From contig NC_066845.1 of assembly GCF_001640805.2 (NCBI RefSeq), forward strand, positions 24,058,307 to 24,122,306: a stretch of 64,000 nt of DNA. Direction: 5' to 3'. A program made the position numbers and the translations under genes. Of the stretch, positions 25,336 through 37,255 are shown one piece after another (position 1 is the first letter of the stretch; the number at the start of each line of letters is the position of its first letter). Source of the stretch: Lates calcarifer (lineage: Eukaryota > Chordata > Actinopteri > Centropomidae). The notes beneath the pieces were generated by a model, which was not told the DNA's origin, did no database searches, and saw nothing but the letters and a program-made list of their open reading frames with translations.

Positions 25336-26188
25336 TCAAATTGACACTGCAGTCACACCCCCGCTACTGCACGATGCCTTTTCCAAGTCTTCCATGACTA
25401 AATCCTGTTCAGTGACATGGTTGAGTCTCCTTGAAGAGTTCTTATCCAGGCTGTTGAGAGAAATAGGCTCCAGAGAGGTTTGTACATTGTTGGCTGGGAG
25501 CACAGAGTTTCCCTGCAGCCTGTGCGAGTAGGTTTTCCTCCGCTGTCCATCCGCCGTGCACAGGCTGAACTTGAACACGGCTTGAAATCCTCTGCGGAAA
25601 TTCTCGTTGAAGAAACCGTAGATGATGGGGTTGACGCTGCTGTTGAAGAAGGCTAGCCAGTGGGCAAAGGGGTAAATGTAAATGTTGATGATTCTGTACT
25701 GCTGCTCAGTCAGGCTGGCATAGTCGCTCAGCATCATGAGAGTCCACAGAGGCAGCCAGGAGAGGATGAAAAGCAAAGCAACTATAAGAAGCATCTTAAT
25801 CACCCTTTGTTTTTTCTTCGACACAGTGTGGCGGTTGTCGTGGCCCGGCTTTCCTCCCGTCGGGACCGCTGTTTTGAAAAGAGTAATGCCAATCCGGGCG
25901 TACATGATCACGATGAGAGAAAGAGGGGCAAGGTAGATATTTGCAAACAGGACAGTGGTATAAATCTTCCTCATTTCCTGGTTTGGCCAGTTCTCTCTGC
26001 ACCAATAGAACGGGCTCGTTTTGTTGTCATAGCCCAGTAACACACGGATGGTCTGCTCCTTGGTCACTTGTAGCATCACCCCAGAGGGACACATGATGGA
26101 TATGGCCAGAACCCAGATAATGACTATGATCAAGGTGGCTGTTGATATGGTCAGCTTTTGCTTGAATGGGTAGACAATGCATCTGAAT
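25336..26188 (-). CDS. npffr2: npffr2 coding exon 3 (TM4 to C-terminus)
   Basis: The terminal coding exon begins after the acceptor tccttctacag with A TTC AGA TGC, completing R143 and giving [16 protein letters not shown]. It encodes intracellular loop 2, TM4, loop 2 with C206 and an N-glycosylation site at N198, TM5 (about 218-239), a basic loop 3 ([10 protein letters not shown]), TM6, TM7, helix 8 and a cytoplasmic tail of about 75 residues. The tail is rich in S and T and keeps the [11 protein letters not shown] block that resembles the tail of mammalian NPFFR2. It ends in VTAVSI and the TGA at 25338-25336. Confidence 0.96.
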
Positions 26189-29100
26189 CTGTAGAAGGAT
26201 TAAGAAAAGACTGAGTAAGGGAGATGCTTGAGGACATTAAACCTGATTTTGAAAGAATCTTTTACACAGGAAATTGAGTTACAGTAAAGAACATTGACTT
26301 TAAATGGCACAACACTATGTAATTAGAGTTAATGTGATTTCTAAAGGGACAAATCCAGGCTCTAATCACGTGTTGTCAAAACCTTAAGGTCATATAAAGA
26401 ATGTATATGCAATAAGTAGATGTGCAGCTCAGTATTTCTGAAATAACACAGAAAACAAATAAGATTATAAATTCTGTACGACTGCTGCTCTTACTCTGTG
26501 TGGTAGACCGTTGCTCACAGCACAGATGTTGGACTGAATGTGCTTAATTTCCTTTTTCCCAACTGTGCAGATCAATGTCCAATCCACAGAGCCATAATTA
26601 ACTCAGCTCCCCTTATTACATTCATTGTGATCAGTAACTATATGGACGTCTGTGATGTGATGTGTGCGCAAATGTGCACAGAGGTCGTCTTTGTGCTTTT
26701 AGTGGACTGCAGAGACACACACACCATGTTGTTTCTGACAAATGGTGATCTCCAAGGACTCTTGTTTCGAAGCACTGTGTGATTTATTCTTTTTTTTTTT
26801 AACATCAGGAGGCATGCTCTCTCTCTCCTTTGTGTAAGTGTTATATTATATATTTCCATCCACATGGACAGCAGTGCCTCCCTGCAGTCTTTGACAGCCC
26901 AGCCAGCTGCACAGTGTCTGAGGATGGCAGCTACAGTCAAGTGAGAGTGTCAGGTGACCCCTCCACCTCTCATAGCTGTGACTTTGCTCTCAGGGTGGCT
27001 AACAAGCTTTTTGGCCTCCTGTTTGAAGTCAGGCCAACCTTTCTTTATCTCTGTCTCTGTGCTGTGCTGAGAACATGTCTGACTATCCACATTGGTGACC
27101 CTCTGGCTAATCTGTATTCGTGTTTTTTTTTTTTTTTTTTGAAATGCCATTGTTGAACCTTTAAAAAGAAGTTACATTCACAATCTGAGATGTCTTACTG
27201 TACCCACTGACTTATGCTTCACTGTATATGCGTACGTAAATGCACAGCCTTCACCAAATCTAGAGAAAACGTGTTCATGCAAACACAGGAAAATGTGTCA
27301 TTCTGTGCAAACATTCATACTTTACAACAAAAGTGTGAAAACAACTTGCTGTTATGGGAGCTTCCTGTGTGACACTGAGCTCTGTACATCCTTGACTTAG
27401 TCATCACTTCCAGGCCCTATTCATTCATCTTTTTTTATTGCCTGAATGAATAAGAATTAACTGACACAAGTCTGTATAATATGACCCTTTAAAGAGGATG
27501 GATGTGGACTCTCTTTGGGTATTTTTACAACACATAATAAATATTACTGTACCGTTTTAACGATCAGCGTTTTGTGGGACTGAATTTATTAACCTCTCAG
27601 CTGCTGATCAGAAGCATCTTATCTTGTGAACTCATTAGGAAAGACATAGCAGTGGTGGAGGATGTATACAGGTCCGTTACAAGTATAAAGACACTCCAAT
27701 ACAAGTATAAGACCTGCATTCAAAATCTTACTACTAATGACTAAATTTGTACAAAGCATTTAAATGTTTATATTTTATAAGATAGTCAAGTGTTACCTTG
27801 AAAATTTTAACCTGCAGAGTGACTGGTTGGTTAAACCGTCAAGTACATAGTATGTAGCAGAGTAGAAAAGTATAGTATTTTGCTACGAGATTTTACATAT
27901 CTCAGAGAAACTCAAGTAAACATAACTTTTGTTTGTTAGTCCACAGAGCACCTTTAAGTAGTACATTAGAAATTAGCAGAAACGTTGCAGGGGATAAATG
28001 GAAATCATTACAGCTTCGCCAACAGAGGAGACTCCTGTGTTTAGGCAGGAGGGGAATCGACTTGAGTTCTCACTGAGAAAGGATTGTGGGATTGTTAGTT
28101 TGACAACAGAGACATGCAGACGCTTTCAGACCCAAATGATCATTAATTCCTGAATGGCTCGTTCCTGTTAGTGATGTTTAAAAGCAAAAATCAGGTATCC
28201 AGCCTCTGTCATGCCACCATACTGTGGTATCTGGAAGGATAATGGTGTGATAGAGACAGATTCAGAAATTTTAAGCCTGCAAAGTGATCTGTGTATGAAT
28301 GCACTTGCCAGAGCGGTACGCAAGGGAGCTCTTTATCTTCTTATCCATTCAAAACTGATTCTAATTATGTGGTTGATAGATATGTAAGGTGACTTTTTGG
28401 ATGTCAAAGCATTTCAGACTCCATCTGTCCTTTCCAGAGGCACAGACACCCTCCAGTGATTTTCAAACAGTGGCAGTGACGCCACCGCACAGTCTAGTGT
28501 CTGAGGACCGGGTGATGTTAAAATACCAGCTCTGTCAGTTTTACAGCTTGGAGAGCTGTTGTCACCTCGTCCTCCAAAATGTCCTCTAACTCTGCCGAAT
28601 GTGTCTGTTTGTTGGGCTCTAATGTTTGCAGCAAACCATTCCCGCCACTGTGAGACTCTGCAGCCTCCCCCAGTGGTTTATAAGGAAATCAAGCAAGAGA
28701 ACTGCTGTCTTCAAAAGTGGACAAGTACCAGATAAAGGTGGTAAAGCTGTAGAATCCTGTTCATATAGGATAGGATGAACTTTATTGATCTCAGAGGGGA
28801 AACTGGTTAGCCGCCATAGATGAAAACATATACACAAAATCAATAACACCAGGCATTGAAGGGAATTACATCGTTCCTTGGAATAACAATAAGATGGCAG
28901 TGAAGGCCAAGTATAAAGCCAATGGTTAGATAAAACACAAAATCATAAAATAGTTTCTTAAATCTGCAGTAATCATGTCGTCCAACCCATTTATATCAAT
29001 GAGGTTAGGGCTGAATAACAGAAACCCTTCTCACAGTCGATCACACAGTTGATCACGCCTCTTTAAAACAGTTTGAAGACAAAGTGAACATTATAATTGC

Positions 29101-32100
29101 AGGGCTGTTGTATTAGACTGCCTTAGTCTTAAGAGAGAAGATAAAATAAGGTTTCTGGAAATGGACAAAATCTAGGATTAGGCCACGTGGGTTACATTTC
29201 CATTAACTCACCTCTTCCATTTGCTGAAGAAGAGATACAGATTAAAGCTCTTGGAAAAAGGTAGTGAGTGAACCTTCTAACCCTTAAGCTATATCATATT
29301 CTATCACATGGATTAGTAAAAGTTTGTGTCCATTGTGGAGGTTTGTTCCATCCGAGTGCAGTTCAAGCATCAATCATGCTTGGAAAAGGAAACATACTGT
29401 GATATTTCATGAAGCAGTGATGGTAAAATACAGACACTGTACCTGTCAACAGCAATCGCGACCAGAGTGAATACAGATGCTGACACAGAGATCCCTTGAA
29501 CCATGCCGCTCATTTTGCAGACCAGGCTTCCAAAAGGCCATCCTGTTGACAGGAGAGATGCATTCAGCTGATTTCAACAGTGAGGCAGACAGACAGCATG
29601 ACAACTGGAGTGCATACGTTGGATTTAATATCTGTAGAGTTGGGATGGACCAACATTGTGACAGCAGGACATACCATGCCACAAACACACACACTGCTAG
29701 TCCAGTCTCTCTGCTAAAAGGTAGAAAATATATTACTTATGTGGTGCTTATTTGCAGGGATTTCCGCGGGGATCGAGCTGAGCTGAGTCAAATCCTGTAC
29801 TTAATTTACATTACTTAAATATTGATTAAATATCCTGTGTCTGACCTGCTGAAATATCACAGCTGTACACTAGTTAATCTTATTTTTTATGAGCTTCCTG
29901 ACCCAACTGCTGGTTCAAAAAAGTCTACAAGCTCAAATAATTGATAGATATGAATGACAGTTCAGTTGGGAGATGATTATCAGTGTCAGAGCTCAGTGAA
30001 TCTGTGTGTTTCCAACCTCATCCCATCCTGATTCTCACCCATGCATGCAGGCCTGCTGGGAACTGAAGGGATTTGCCATAATATCATATCTAGGTGTCTT
30101 AACAGGGGATTGATCTGTTCTTTAGCTGTACTTCAGAGCTGATGGTTGAATTGTTGGATCTAGCGATTTTAAAGCCTGGCTCATATCTGGATCTAAAAGC
30201 CGGACTATTTCCGCTGCTGGTGCTGAGATAGGATTTGGTGGGATAGCGTAGCTAAGCAGGATGAGAGGTGATGCAGGTAGAGGACGTGCTTCTTTGCATT
30301 TTTCTCTTTGGTCATGAAGTTTTCTGAGCATTAAAATGATACAGATTTTATTCCATCATTTTAGTTGAAGCAACAGAGAACAAATGTTTGCTTGTATTCT
30401 GGTTTCAATGACGTTATAAGACCAGATTGAACATACAAAAAGGAAGCAGCTGTATGTTTAGACAAACTGAAATGTCAGCTCTGCATTTTTTTTTTCATTC
30501 ATTTACGATTTCACTTCTTTCTTTCTTTTTTTTAAGGAACATACAGCACTTTGTTTCTTTTGTCTGCATTGTGGAGGTTTCTTAATCCTTCCACAAAACT
30601 GAAAGCTGCACCTGGAACAGAGACAAGACTCTTTTTCAAAAGAGTCTTCTTCAGTGTGGGCAGAAAACACTAATTACCACGGCCCAAGGCTTTGACAAAT
30701 CTTGAGCTGCCTACCCGCTGTATATCTGGTAGCAGAACCCACAGGGATGGTCATTATCTTTTTATTTTCCAAGAGCACAATCACTATTACAAAATCGTGG
30801 TTATTGTAGGTTACAGTTGCGTAACTTTCTAAAAAAATCTGCTGTTACAAGTTCATGTAATACCTGTAGATGTTATATTTTACTTACTGAGATGCCATAG
30901 TATGCAGTGTGATATTCAGTCCCATTTTCCACAGTGTTATTTGATCGATGTTAGAATAGATGTAGACAACACTTTGGGGTGACACTGTTGCTTTCATCTC
31001 CTCCATTTTATGCTTCTTTTCATGTGATTCACAAATTGCAAGGGTCCAATTGAAGTAGAAAACAAAACCCTCGTCACCGTCAACCAAGTCATTACATCCT
31101 AATGGTGCATTAGATGAAAGCTTTCTCTGAGAGACGGTTGCAGATTTCTAGTTGTCTAGTTTCAACAGAGCACACAGGCTAAACAACACACTCATATCGC
31201 TGCAGCCAGACGGCCAGAGTGACAGAAAGCTGCACGTAATGCTGTGTGTAACTGATCTGTCTTTGATTTTCAATAACACAAACACACACAGAGGCAGAGA
31301 GGGATACACACATCACATCCCTGATAAACACCCCAGGAAGATATTTAAAACTTCAAACCACTTCAGGCTAGAAAACTTATTACGAACAAACACTCGTCTC
31401 TCCGACTGGAGTCCAGCTCTCAGCATCACTCGCCTCTTGGTGTGATTCACTACCCGGTCAAATGTCATTAGGCTCCCTGAGTGTCCCACATCCCGCTGTT
31501 GAAAAGCACTGTGCAGCGTGGGGCTGTCATCACAAAGCCTCCTGGTGGGGATGCTGGTGAACTGGCGATGAGCTCGGCCCAGTTTGTGATTGATGCAGTG
31601 CTTTGCGTTACGGCTGAGTGAGTTCAATTTTCATCTCTGTGACACAGACGAGCCTTTTGCCTCCTTCTCTCTGAGTCTTTCATGTGTCTTTTTTTGCAAA
31701 AGTGCAGCCTGACTCGACTTGACCCTTTTTTCCCGGGCATTATTTTCTGTTTCTCCCACTCAGATCTGACAAGTGCTACTCGGACTGTTGTGCTTCTAGC
31801 AGGATCTCTCTCTGCACTCAAACAGCGCTGCAGTTTTTTTTTTTTTTTTTTCTTTCTGTGATCCTTGGCTTCGTCTTCTCCTCCCCAAGGAACGTCCTTC
31901 TGCCCTTGTTTCTCAGTTCAGTCACATGATTAGCTGTAAGAAAAACTGCAATACTTCCACATCAGATGAATGCCAGTCATCTGGAATAACAACAGAGCTC
32001 GTCCTCCTCCTCTTGTAACCTCTGCCTCTCCACTAGATCGTATAATAGACTCGGGCGGACAAAATGACAAACAAATCACAATACAACAAACCACGGTAAA

Positions 32101-35100
32101 CAGCAATTTGGTCAAACTCTTAATATCTTAATATCCCTATCCTTCAGTGCTGATCCTAGTGCTTCAGAAAAAGTTTTACACTCCTCTCCACATCGATCTC
32201 TCTCTGATTTCTGTTGACAGTCTCTGCATTGACGAGTTCTGGCACCTGTGGGACCTTAAACGCAAACATGCTGCGTTTTGATTTGGCCATCAGCTGAATT
32301 TGCCACAGCTCAGCACCGTTCAGAGGAACCTGCGTGCATTTCCATTCAGTAGATTGTCAAGGCTAAAAACTGAATAATTCTTGATACAGACCAGTCAACA
32401 ATTAATCACTTCAGCAATGATTGGATTTGGTGTGAGTGTTGTACTTTGTATTGTATTGTATTCAGACTGCAGCGGCAAAACATTTGGGAAAGGTCAAAGT
32501 GGCTGAAATGAAATCTAAGGGGTGGGAAAAATGCCAAATGCATTAAGCCTTTTCTAATAAAAAACAGGCTAGATTTGTAGTTAATTTTGTGAGGATCATG
32601 GTGAGCGTCTGTCCTCCACTCTGCTGTAAAAGTCAGCTCTGTTTTCTATCCCAGTCCATCCCTGAGATCATGTGTCTGTGGGGAATATAAGCTTTGCGGT
32701 CCCACATGGGGATACTTAAGCACCAATATCTTGAATTCAGTCTTAATTTACCTTTTTTTGAATGCTTGAATCAAGGACCAACCAAGGAAAATGAGGATAC
32801 GATTCCTACTGAGAAAGACCTTTTTATTAAAGAATAAGATATGTTTTCTGTAACCAGAAACAGTGCTATATAACACTACCAGACTCCATTGACAAAAACA
32901 GCAGTTTTACTGAGCAGATCATTTGTTGCTGGAATACCGTTTCTGGTTAAACAAGAAGGATCTAACTCTTTAATAAAAAGGTCTGTTTCTGTAGGAAATA
33001 AGAACTTTGGTGGATGCCCTTTAACATGTTTTTGTCCCTATCAATCATTTACACCCAAAAATAAGGTCTAGCTTAAAAAATGCTGGAGTTATCTTTCATG
33101 AGTCATCTGAAATTGAAGGTTTTCAAAGCCTCGTTGTAAAGTAAGCACAATTGACGTCTTTTCTACCAAAGCAAATTTTATTTTGTCCTCAGCAGGCGGT
33201 GATTTCAGAGTTCGCCCACCACTGTGTGTCTGAACCACTCGGATATGAACAGACTTGATGGATCTCAACTGTAGGCTTCACTTAGATTAGACATTTTCAC
33301 TTTTACACCTCTGCACCATACTGTGATTTTGTTAACAGCCCACAACTTTTCCGGACTAATTTGCAGGGTGGGAAAAAAAAGCATGACAGTACCGTTTATA
33401 GTGCAGCAGATGCTGTTGTTCACTGACTGAGGATAGATGCTGAGATTTTTTATAAAACTTTGCATAATTTTAAATGTGATAAGCTTTTGCAGAACTAATA
33501 AGCTGTCATTCTTATTCACTTCTGTTAGCTGCAAGCTGCCCATCATATTTCAGGATTTAATTCTGAGTTATGTCACTGCAGCAGGGATTTAACCGTACAA
33601 AGCTCTGTGCCAGCTGGATCTCTCCAAACTCCATGTCAGGGTCTGGCATGTGCCTGTTTCATACAATAATAACACAATAATGACTGATTATGCCGTTTTT
33701 TTTCTGCTTGATATCTGCTCTTATGAACATGTAATTATGTATTTAATCAAAGTACCTTATCTAAAATAATCGTAGGAGATAAATTAAGATATTTAATTGA
33801 TCCACAGTCACAGGAAATTCTTGTGTCATTCAATTGACTTCTGATTAACAGGAGACGTGCTCGCAGGTTTTATTTTGTCATTATTCTCTAGATGACTCGA
33901 CACCGGGTTAAATCCAAATCAAAGTAATTTCAGAAAGCCTGAGAGTACATGGAAAGAAATCTTTTGAAATAAATCAGCCTTCATTTTAGTCAGCTGAGAG
34001 GAGACTCAGATCGTCCTGAATAAGTATGTCTGATTTTCTTTTTATTGTTTCTGTGTTTTAAAACGTTAGAAGATTAAGAAAGCACCGCACCTACTGCAGA
34101 CAGCCTACATGAAGAATCTGAACTCTCAGCTGCTATCACTCACTTTAAGAGTCACTCATGTGAGATTTGTGTCATTGAGAGCCAACTGTCAAGTCAAATC
34201 AGCACAATATGTAAAAAGCCCTGGTCGTTTCATGCATGCAGGGAAGACTGTCGCCTCCGTGGTGAATCACAGCTTTACCCTCAGAGCTTTCTTTATGTTG
34301 GCCTCCATTTACACCTTCAGAAGTCTGTATTAATGCAAGTCTAAACAGAAAAACAAAGGCAGCCCAGCTGGTAATGAAACAACAGCAGTGATTAGTGGTT
34401 AAAGATCAAGGTTAATCAAAGTATTATCAAGGCTAGCAGCCCTGTGAGGCTGTAATGCTTCATTACACACCAGACCGGAGAGAAAACTTTGTCACATGGA
34501 TCAAACTTGGCTCAGCTTTCAGCAGTCAAGCCTTGACTGTCACATTTACTTCATCCATCAACCTTCCGATCCTCAGCTCAGCTTGCAGAGAGTTAGTTGG
34601 GAAGATCGACCCTCTACAACTAGCAGCTGGTTAGCTTAACTTAGCGTTAAGAGTGGTGTTTATCCTCTGGAGACCATTAATGTCTGCGCCAAATTTCATG
34701 GCAATCCATTTAATAGTTGTTGTGATTACAACACACGTTTTCTTAGGGATATCTTTACCAAATTTCATGGCAGTTCCTCCAGTCATTGTTGAGATATTTC
34801 AGTGCTGACCGACTGACCGACGTCGTCATCCCAATGACAGTGCAGCTAGCTTAGCTAAAAACTCCTAGTTTTGACACAGTCACAGTCACAATGAGACAAC
34901 ACAATGAGAGCTAATTATCAGCCTGCTCACCTGTAATTATGTTGTCAAGAAGTGTTGTGGGCATGCAGAAAATCCCAACCAGGAGGTCACTCACAGCAAG
35001 ATTTAGAATGAACAAGTTGGTGACAGTCCGCATGTTTTTGCTCCGCAGCACAATGAAGCAGACCACTCCGTTCCCCACCATGCACACGAGGAAGATGAGC

Positions 35101-35258
35101 AGATAGGACACGATGAAGATGGCAGCTGTCGATGGCTGATGCAGGTAAAATCCGACATACGTGATGTTGTTCCTGGGTATGACGGACTCCACCGAGGAGT
35201 TGTAAAATGTCCAGTTGTCATAGAGTTGAGTCAAGTTGGTGTCAAGTCCTTCGTTCAT
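25336..35258 (-). CDS. npffr2: Neuropeptide FF receptor 2, spliced gene (3 coding exons)
   Basis: The CDS joins 35258-34931, 29542-29443 and 26188-25336 (328+100+853 nt = 426 codons plus TGA). The product is a class A GPCR of the plasma membrane that in vertebrates binds RFamide peptides (NPFF, NPAF and relatives) and couples mainly to Gi/o; that role is known of the family, not shown here. Seen in the sequence: N-glycosylation sites N8, N15, N20 and N31; TM1 about 45-71 with N63; TM2 with D91; the TM3 cysteine C118 and loop-2 cysteine C206 for the conserved disulfide; D142-R143-F144 in place of DRY; SWLP 286-289 in TM6; NPIIY 329-333 in TM7; helix 8 NENFRRGFQ and C353 as a palmitoylation candidate. 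The N-terminus (MNE.DTN, NITYV.FYLHQP) and the [20 protein letters not shown] block fit NPFFR2 better than NPFFR1. Length equals the usual ~420 residues. Teleosts can carry two NPFFR2 paralogues; I cannot say which one this is. No frameshift or internal stop is seen. Confidence 0.96.
27645..27965 (+). repeat. Longer copy of the same 'ttaagtaaaagta' repeat in the downstream intron
   Basis: The order gtggtggaggatgtatacag, aagacactccaatacaagta, gacctgcattcaaaatctta, aacctgcagagtgactgg and gtagcagagtagaaaagtat follows the family that I recognise. The copy is diverged with gaps. It lies in the npffr2 intron between coding exons 2 and 3, in opposite orientation to the gene. Confidence 0.6.
28755..28960 (+). 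repeat. Teleost 'actttattgatc' repeat fragment in the npffr2 intron
   Basis: The run aggatgaactttattgatct, cagaggggaaactggttagc is the known end of a retroelement-derived fish repeat. The following 150 bp may be part of the same copy but are less certain. It lies between coding exons 2 and 3. Confidence 0.5.
29443..29542 (-). CDS. npffr2: npffr2 coding exon 2 (loop 1 to TM3)
   Basis: A 100 nt exon that starts after a pyrimidine-rich acceptor (ctcctgtcaacag) with GA TGG CCT TTT, completing the split glycine and giving [13 protein letters not shown]. It runs through TM3 ([20 protein letters not shown]) and ends GAC AG before gtacag, a phase 2 donor inside the R of the DRF motif. C118, the conserved extracellular end of TM3, lies here. 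The exon is too short to stand out as an open frame and was found by following the receptor sequence between the two larger exons. Intron lengths are 5,388 nt on the 5' side and 3,254 nt on the 3' side. Confidence 0.95.
30625..30648. repeat. Perfect 11-bp inverted repeat in npffr2 intron
   Basis: aagactctttt, loop tc, aaaagagtctt. A small perfect hairpin between coding exons 1 and 2; no function assigned. Confidence 0.8.
31834..31851 (+). repeat. T homopolymer in npffr2 intron
   Basis: A run of 18 T, with a further ctttct behind. On the npffr2 strand it is an A-run, so it is not a splice tract for that gene. Confidence 0.85.
32803..32996. repeat. Foldback element A inside npffr2 intron (60-bp arms)
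   Basis: Left arm 32803-32864 (ttcctactgagaaagacc, tttttattaaagaa, accagaaacag) and right arm 32938-32996 are imperfect reverse complements around a centre of about 70 bp that holds actccattgacaaaaacagc. The shared words include cctttttattaaaga and aaccagaaac. It lies in the intron between coding exons 1 and 2. No coding content; probably a small non-autonomous transposon. Confidence 0.6.
34425..34870 (+). mobile_element. Teleost non-autonomous element next to npffr2 exon 1
   Basis: The segment starts with ggctagcagccctgtgaggc and ends with gcagctagcttagctaaaaa, so the two ends are partly complementary. The later part has ggagaccattaatgtctgcg, aaatttcatggcaatccatt and gagatatttcagtgctgacc, which I recognise from a family found very widely in fish. 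The middle is diverged or replaced. It ends 60 bp from the splice donor of the first npffr2 coding exon. Confidence 0.6.
34931..35258 (-). CDS. npffr2: npffr2 coding exon 1 (N-terminus to TM2)
   Basis: This exon encodes residues 1-109 and the first base of codon 110: the glycosylated extracellular N-terminus, TM1, the first intracellular loop (RTVTN) and TM2 with [13 protein letters not shown]. The ATG at 35258-35256 is chosen because MNEGLDTN matches the NPFFR2 start. The in-frame ATG 13 codons upstream lies before the splice acceptor and so is unlikely to be in the mRNA. The exon ends ATT ACA G followed by gtgagc, a consensus donor, leaving a phase 1 split glycine at the end of IITG. This break just before WPF is the intron position expected for NPFF receptors. 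Confidence 0.96.
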
Positions 35259-35267
35259 TTTAAACCT
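35259..35267 (-). promoter_or_regulatory. Splice acceptor and 7-nt leader before the npffr2 ATG
   Basis: On the minus strand the bases before the start codon read tttttcag|gtttaaaATG. The AG at 35267-35266 with its T-run makes a good 3' splice site, so the start codon exon probably begins at 35265 with only 7 nt of leader. This implies one or more upstream non-coding exons. Confidence 0.6.
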
Positions 35268-36926
35268 GAAAAATGAAAGACGAGCACATGACTTCATGAT
35301 AAATCAACTTATTTTTTAGTGCAGTTTCAAAGAAAGGTGTGGAAGCTTTTAAGATGCTTAGCTTTTATATTCTTAACCTTAAATTTCATTATTTTCTTGC
35401 TTTCTACTCAATGGCTAGAAGAAGAAAGAAAAAGATTTCTTGAACCAAAACAACAAAACTTTTGTAAGTGAAACTTGAACCAAAATGAATTTTGGTAAAT
35501 TGATTCAGGGTCAGTGCAAAAGTTGTGATCACGTAGATTGATCCCAGTACAAACATGCTGACAGTGCACACACTAGAAGCTGGACGATACATAGTAGAAT
35601 GTACTGTATTCTACAATGCAACAAAGGAGCTCTTCTTCTTGCTGTCAGGAGGTCGCTGTCATATTTTCTAGTCTGCGTGTGTGGAATGTGTCTACATACA
35701 AATCATTAGGGGTTGACTGATTATTGGACTGGGTGATTATGGGCACAGCATTTTTCATGAGAATTGTTATTTTTTTTATTCACATGGCCAATAAAATAAT
35801 GAGCTACTTTGGCTCTGATACAGCCGCCTCACTCTGTCTATAATCACCACTGTGTGGTCTTGAGCAGTTGGTTACACATCATGTTTAATGGCCTACAGTG
35901 GCCTCAACACCAAAGATCCCTGTGCCAAAAATGGGCACAGAAGAATGCATTTGCAGACTGCAGCAGCTCCGATAAACGAGCAGAGCTGTGTTTTAAAAGT
36001 AAGGCGGCATATGTTGCAGAAGTTGCAATAAGCATCATAATCTTCCGATCTATTTCTATGATGACAACCATGCCCAGTTTCCCAGTTAGGCTGAAAACGC
36101 GTGAATACTGCACTTTGTTGCATCTTTAATGAGATATGAGTTTACTCATGTAACTTTATCTTTGAGTGATGTTGGTGCCAGTGCAACTGGAACTTCTTTT
36201 ATTGTGAACGTGAAATTACTCGGCCACATGAGTTACAGGTAGCTGATGATCATAATAACACAAGCTAATGCTGAGTCTCGCCGAGCCAACTTGAATGCCA
36301 TAGCAACTGTCAACGAGTTAATTTGTTGATTTACAGTTTAGTCAACGCATGACTCCTAGTAATGTCACTAAAACGTGTCCTGAAGCAGTATAGGATATTG
36401 GAGTCATGTTTGTGTCCACCTGATTAAATTTGAAGTCCAGTATTCACTGGTCGCTCTCTAGCTGCTAATTTCTCCACTACATTCACCTGTTTGTCGATAG
36501 CTTTGTCAGTCTGTTGTTTGACGCTGGGCAGTGCTGTTCAACTTGAAGTTCGTACGATGCAGTCCCATTGTTTCCATTTATATCTATAGTGTGCATAATT
36601 CATAGTTCACCAGCGCCTCTATGGAAATCAGAAGCAGCCTCAGCTCTTGACACGTTTTCTGACTGTAAAAGTGTTGCATGTGTGAGAGCATTGACATTTT
36701 AACGTTAGGTGATCATGCCAAAGCACCGAGTAATGTCCCTGACGTGAGCTTAATTGATGTGATAGGACTGAAGAGAAAGCCATTCGTTCGCGCACATACA
36801 GTCAGACCTTTCAGATAAATTGCTCTCTCATTACAGTTAACTCACTTCAGCAAAGAAATACATGAAAAAGGATTCAACCTTTGTACTGAAGTTCAGGACC
36901 AGTGACTGAGACGTAAAATCACTCAC

Positions 36927-36964
36927 CATCAGTCTGTGATGTTCTGTGCATGTCAGACTTTTTG
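36927..36964 (-). other. Candidate 5' UTR exon of npffr2 (alternative)
   Basis: On the minus strand this 38-nt segment is bounded by gtctacag on its 5' side and by gatg|gtgagtga on its 3' side, both close to consensus. It lies 1.7 kb upstream of the first coding exon in the right orientation. There is no conserved coding content, so this rests on splice signals alone and could be chance. Confidence 0.25.
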
Positions 36965-37255
36965 CTGTAGACTTCTGCTTAACTTAGCAATTTTCTTATT
37001 TCCTCAAATGACTGTAAAAGCCTCAGAGGAGGAGCTTCCCTCGCTGCATACGTACAGGTGAAGAGAAGGCAGAAATAATAGTATAAGAGCTAACTTCAGC
37101 AACAGATCCTCAAACAAGAGGAGGGCTGTGGTGCATTCTGGTCCACTGACAAACAACGGTTGATTGATTTACGACTGCAAAACGGTGAATTTAGACAGAA
37201 ATCCTCGCTCTTTGATTCTTATAGTTTGCTACCTCAACATAGTGTTTACAGAGAC

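Noticed and set aside
25289..25336. Possibility that the receptor is NPFFR1 or another RFamide receptor
   Set aside because: The N-terminal NITYV.FYLHQP, the [20 protein letters not shown] block and the tail [11 protein letters not shown] agree with NPFFR2 and not with NPFFR1 as I know them.
25660..26040. 126-codon plus-strand frame opposite npffr2 exon 3
   Set aside because: It is the antisense shadow of conserved receptor coding sequence.
34911..35297. Upstream ATG giving a receptor N-terminus longer by 13 residues (MKSCARL...)
   Set aside because: The extra codons lie in front of a good splice acceptor at 35267-35266, and the MNE...DTN start fits the family.
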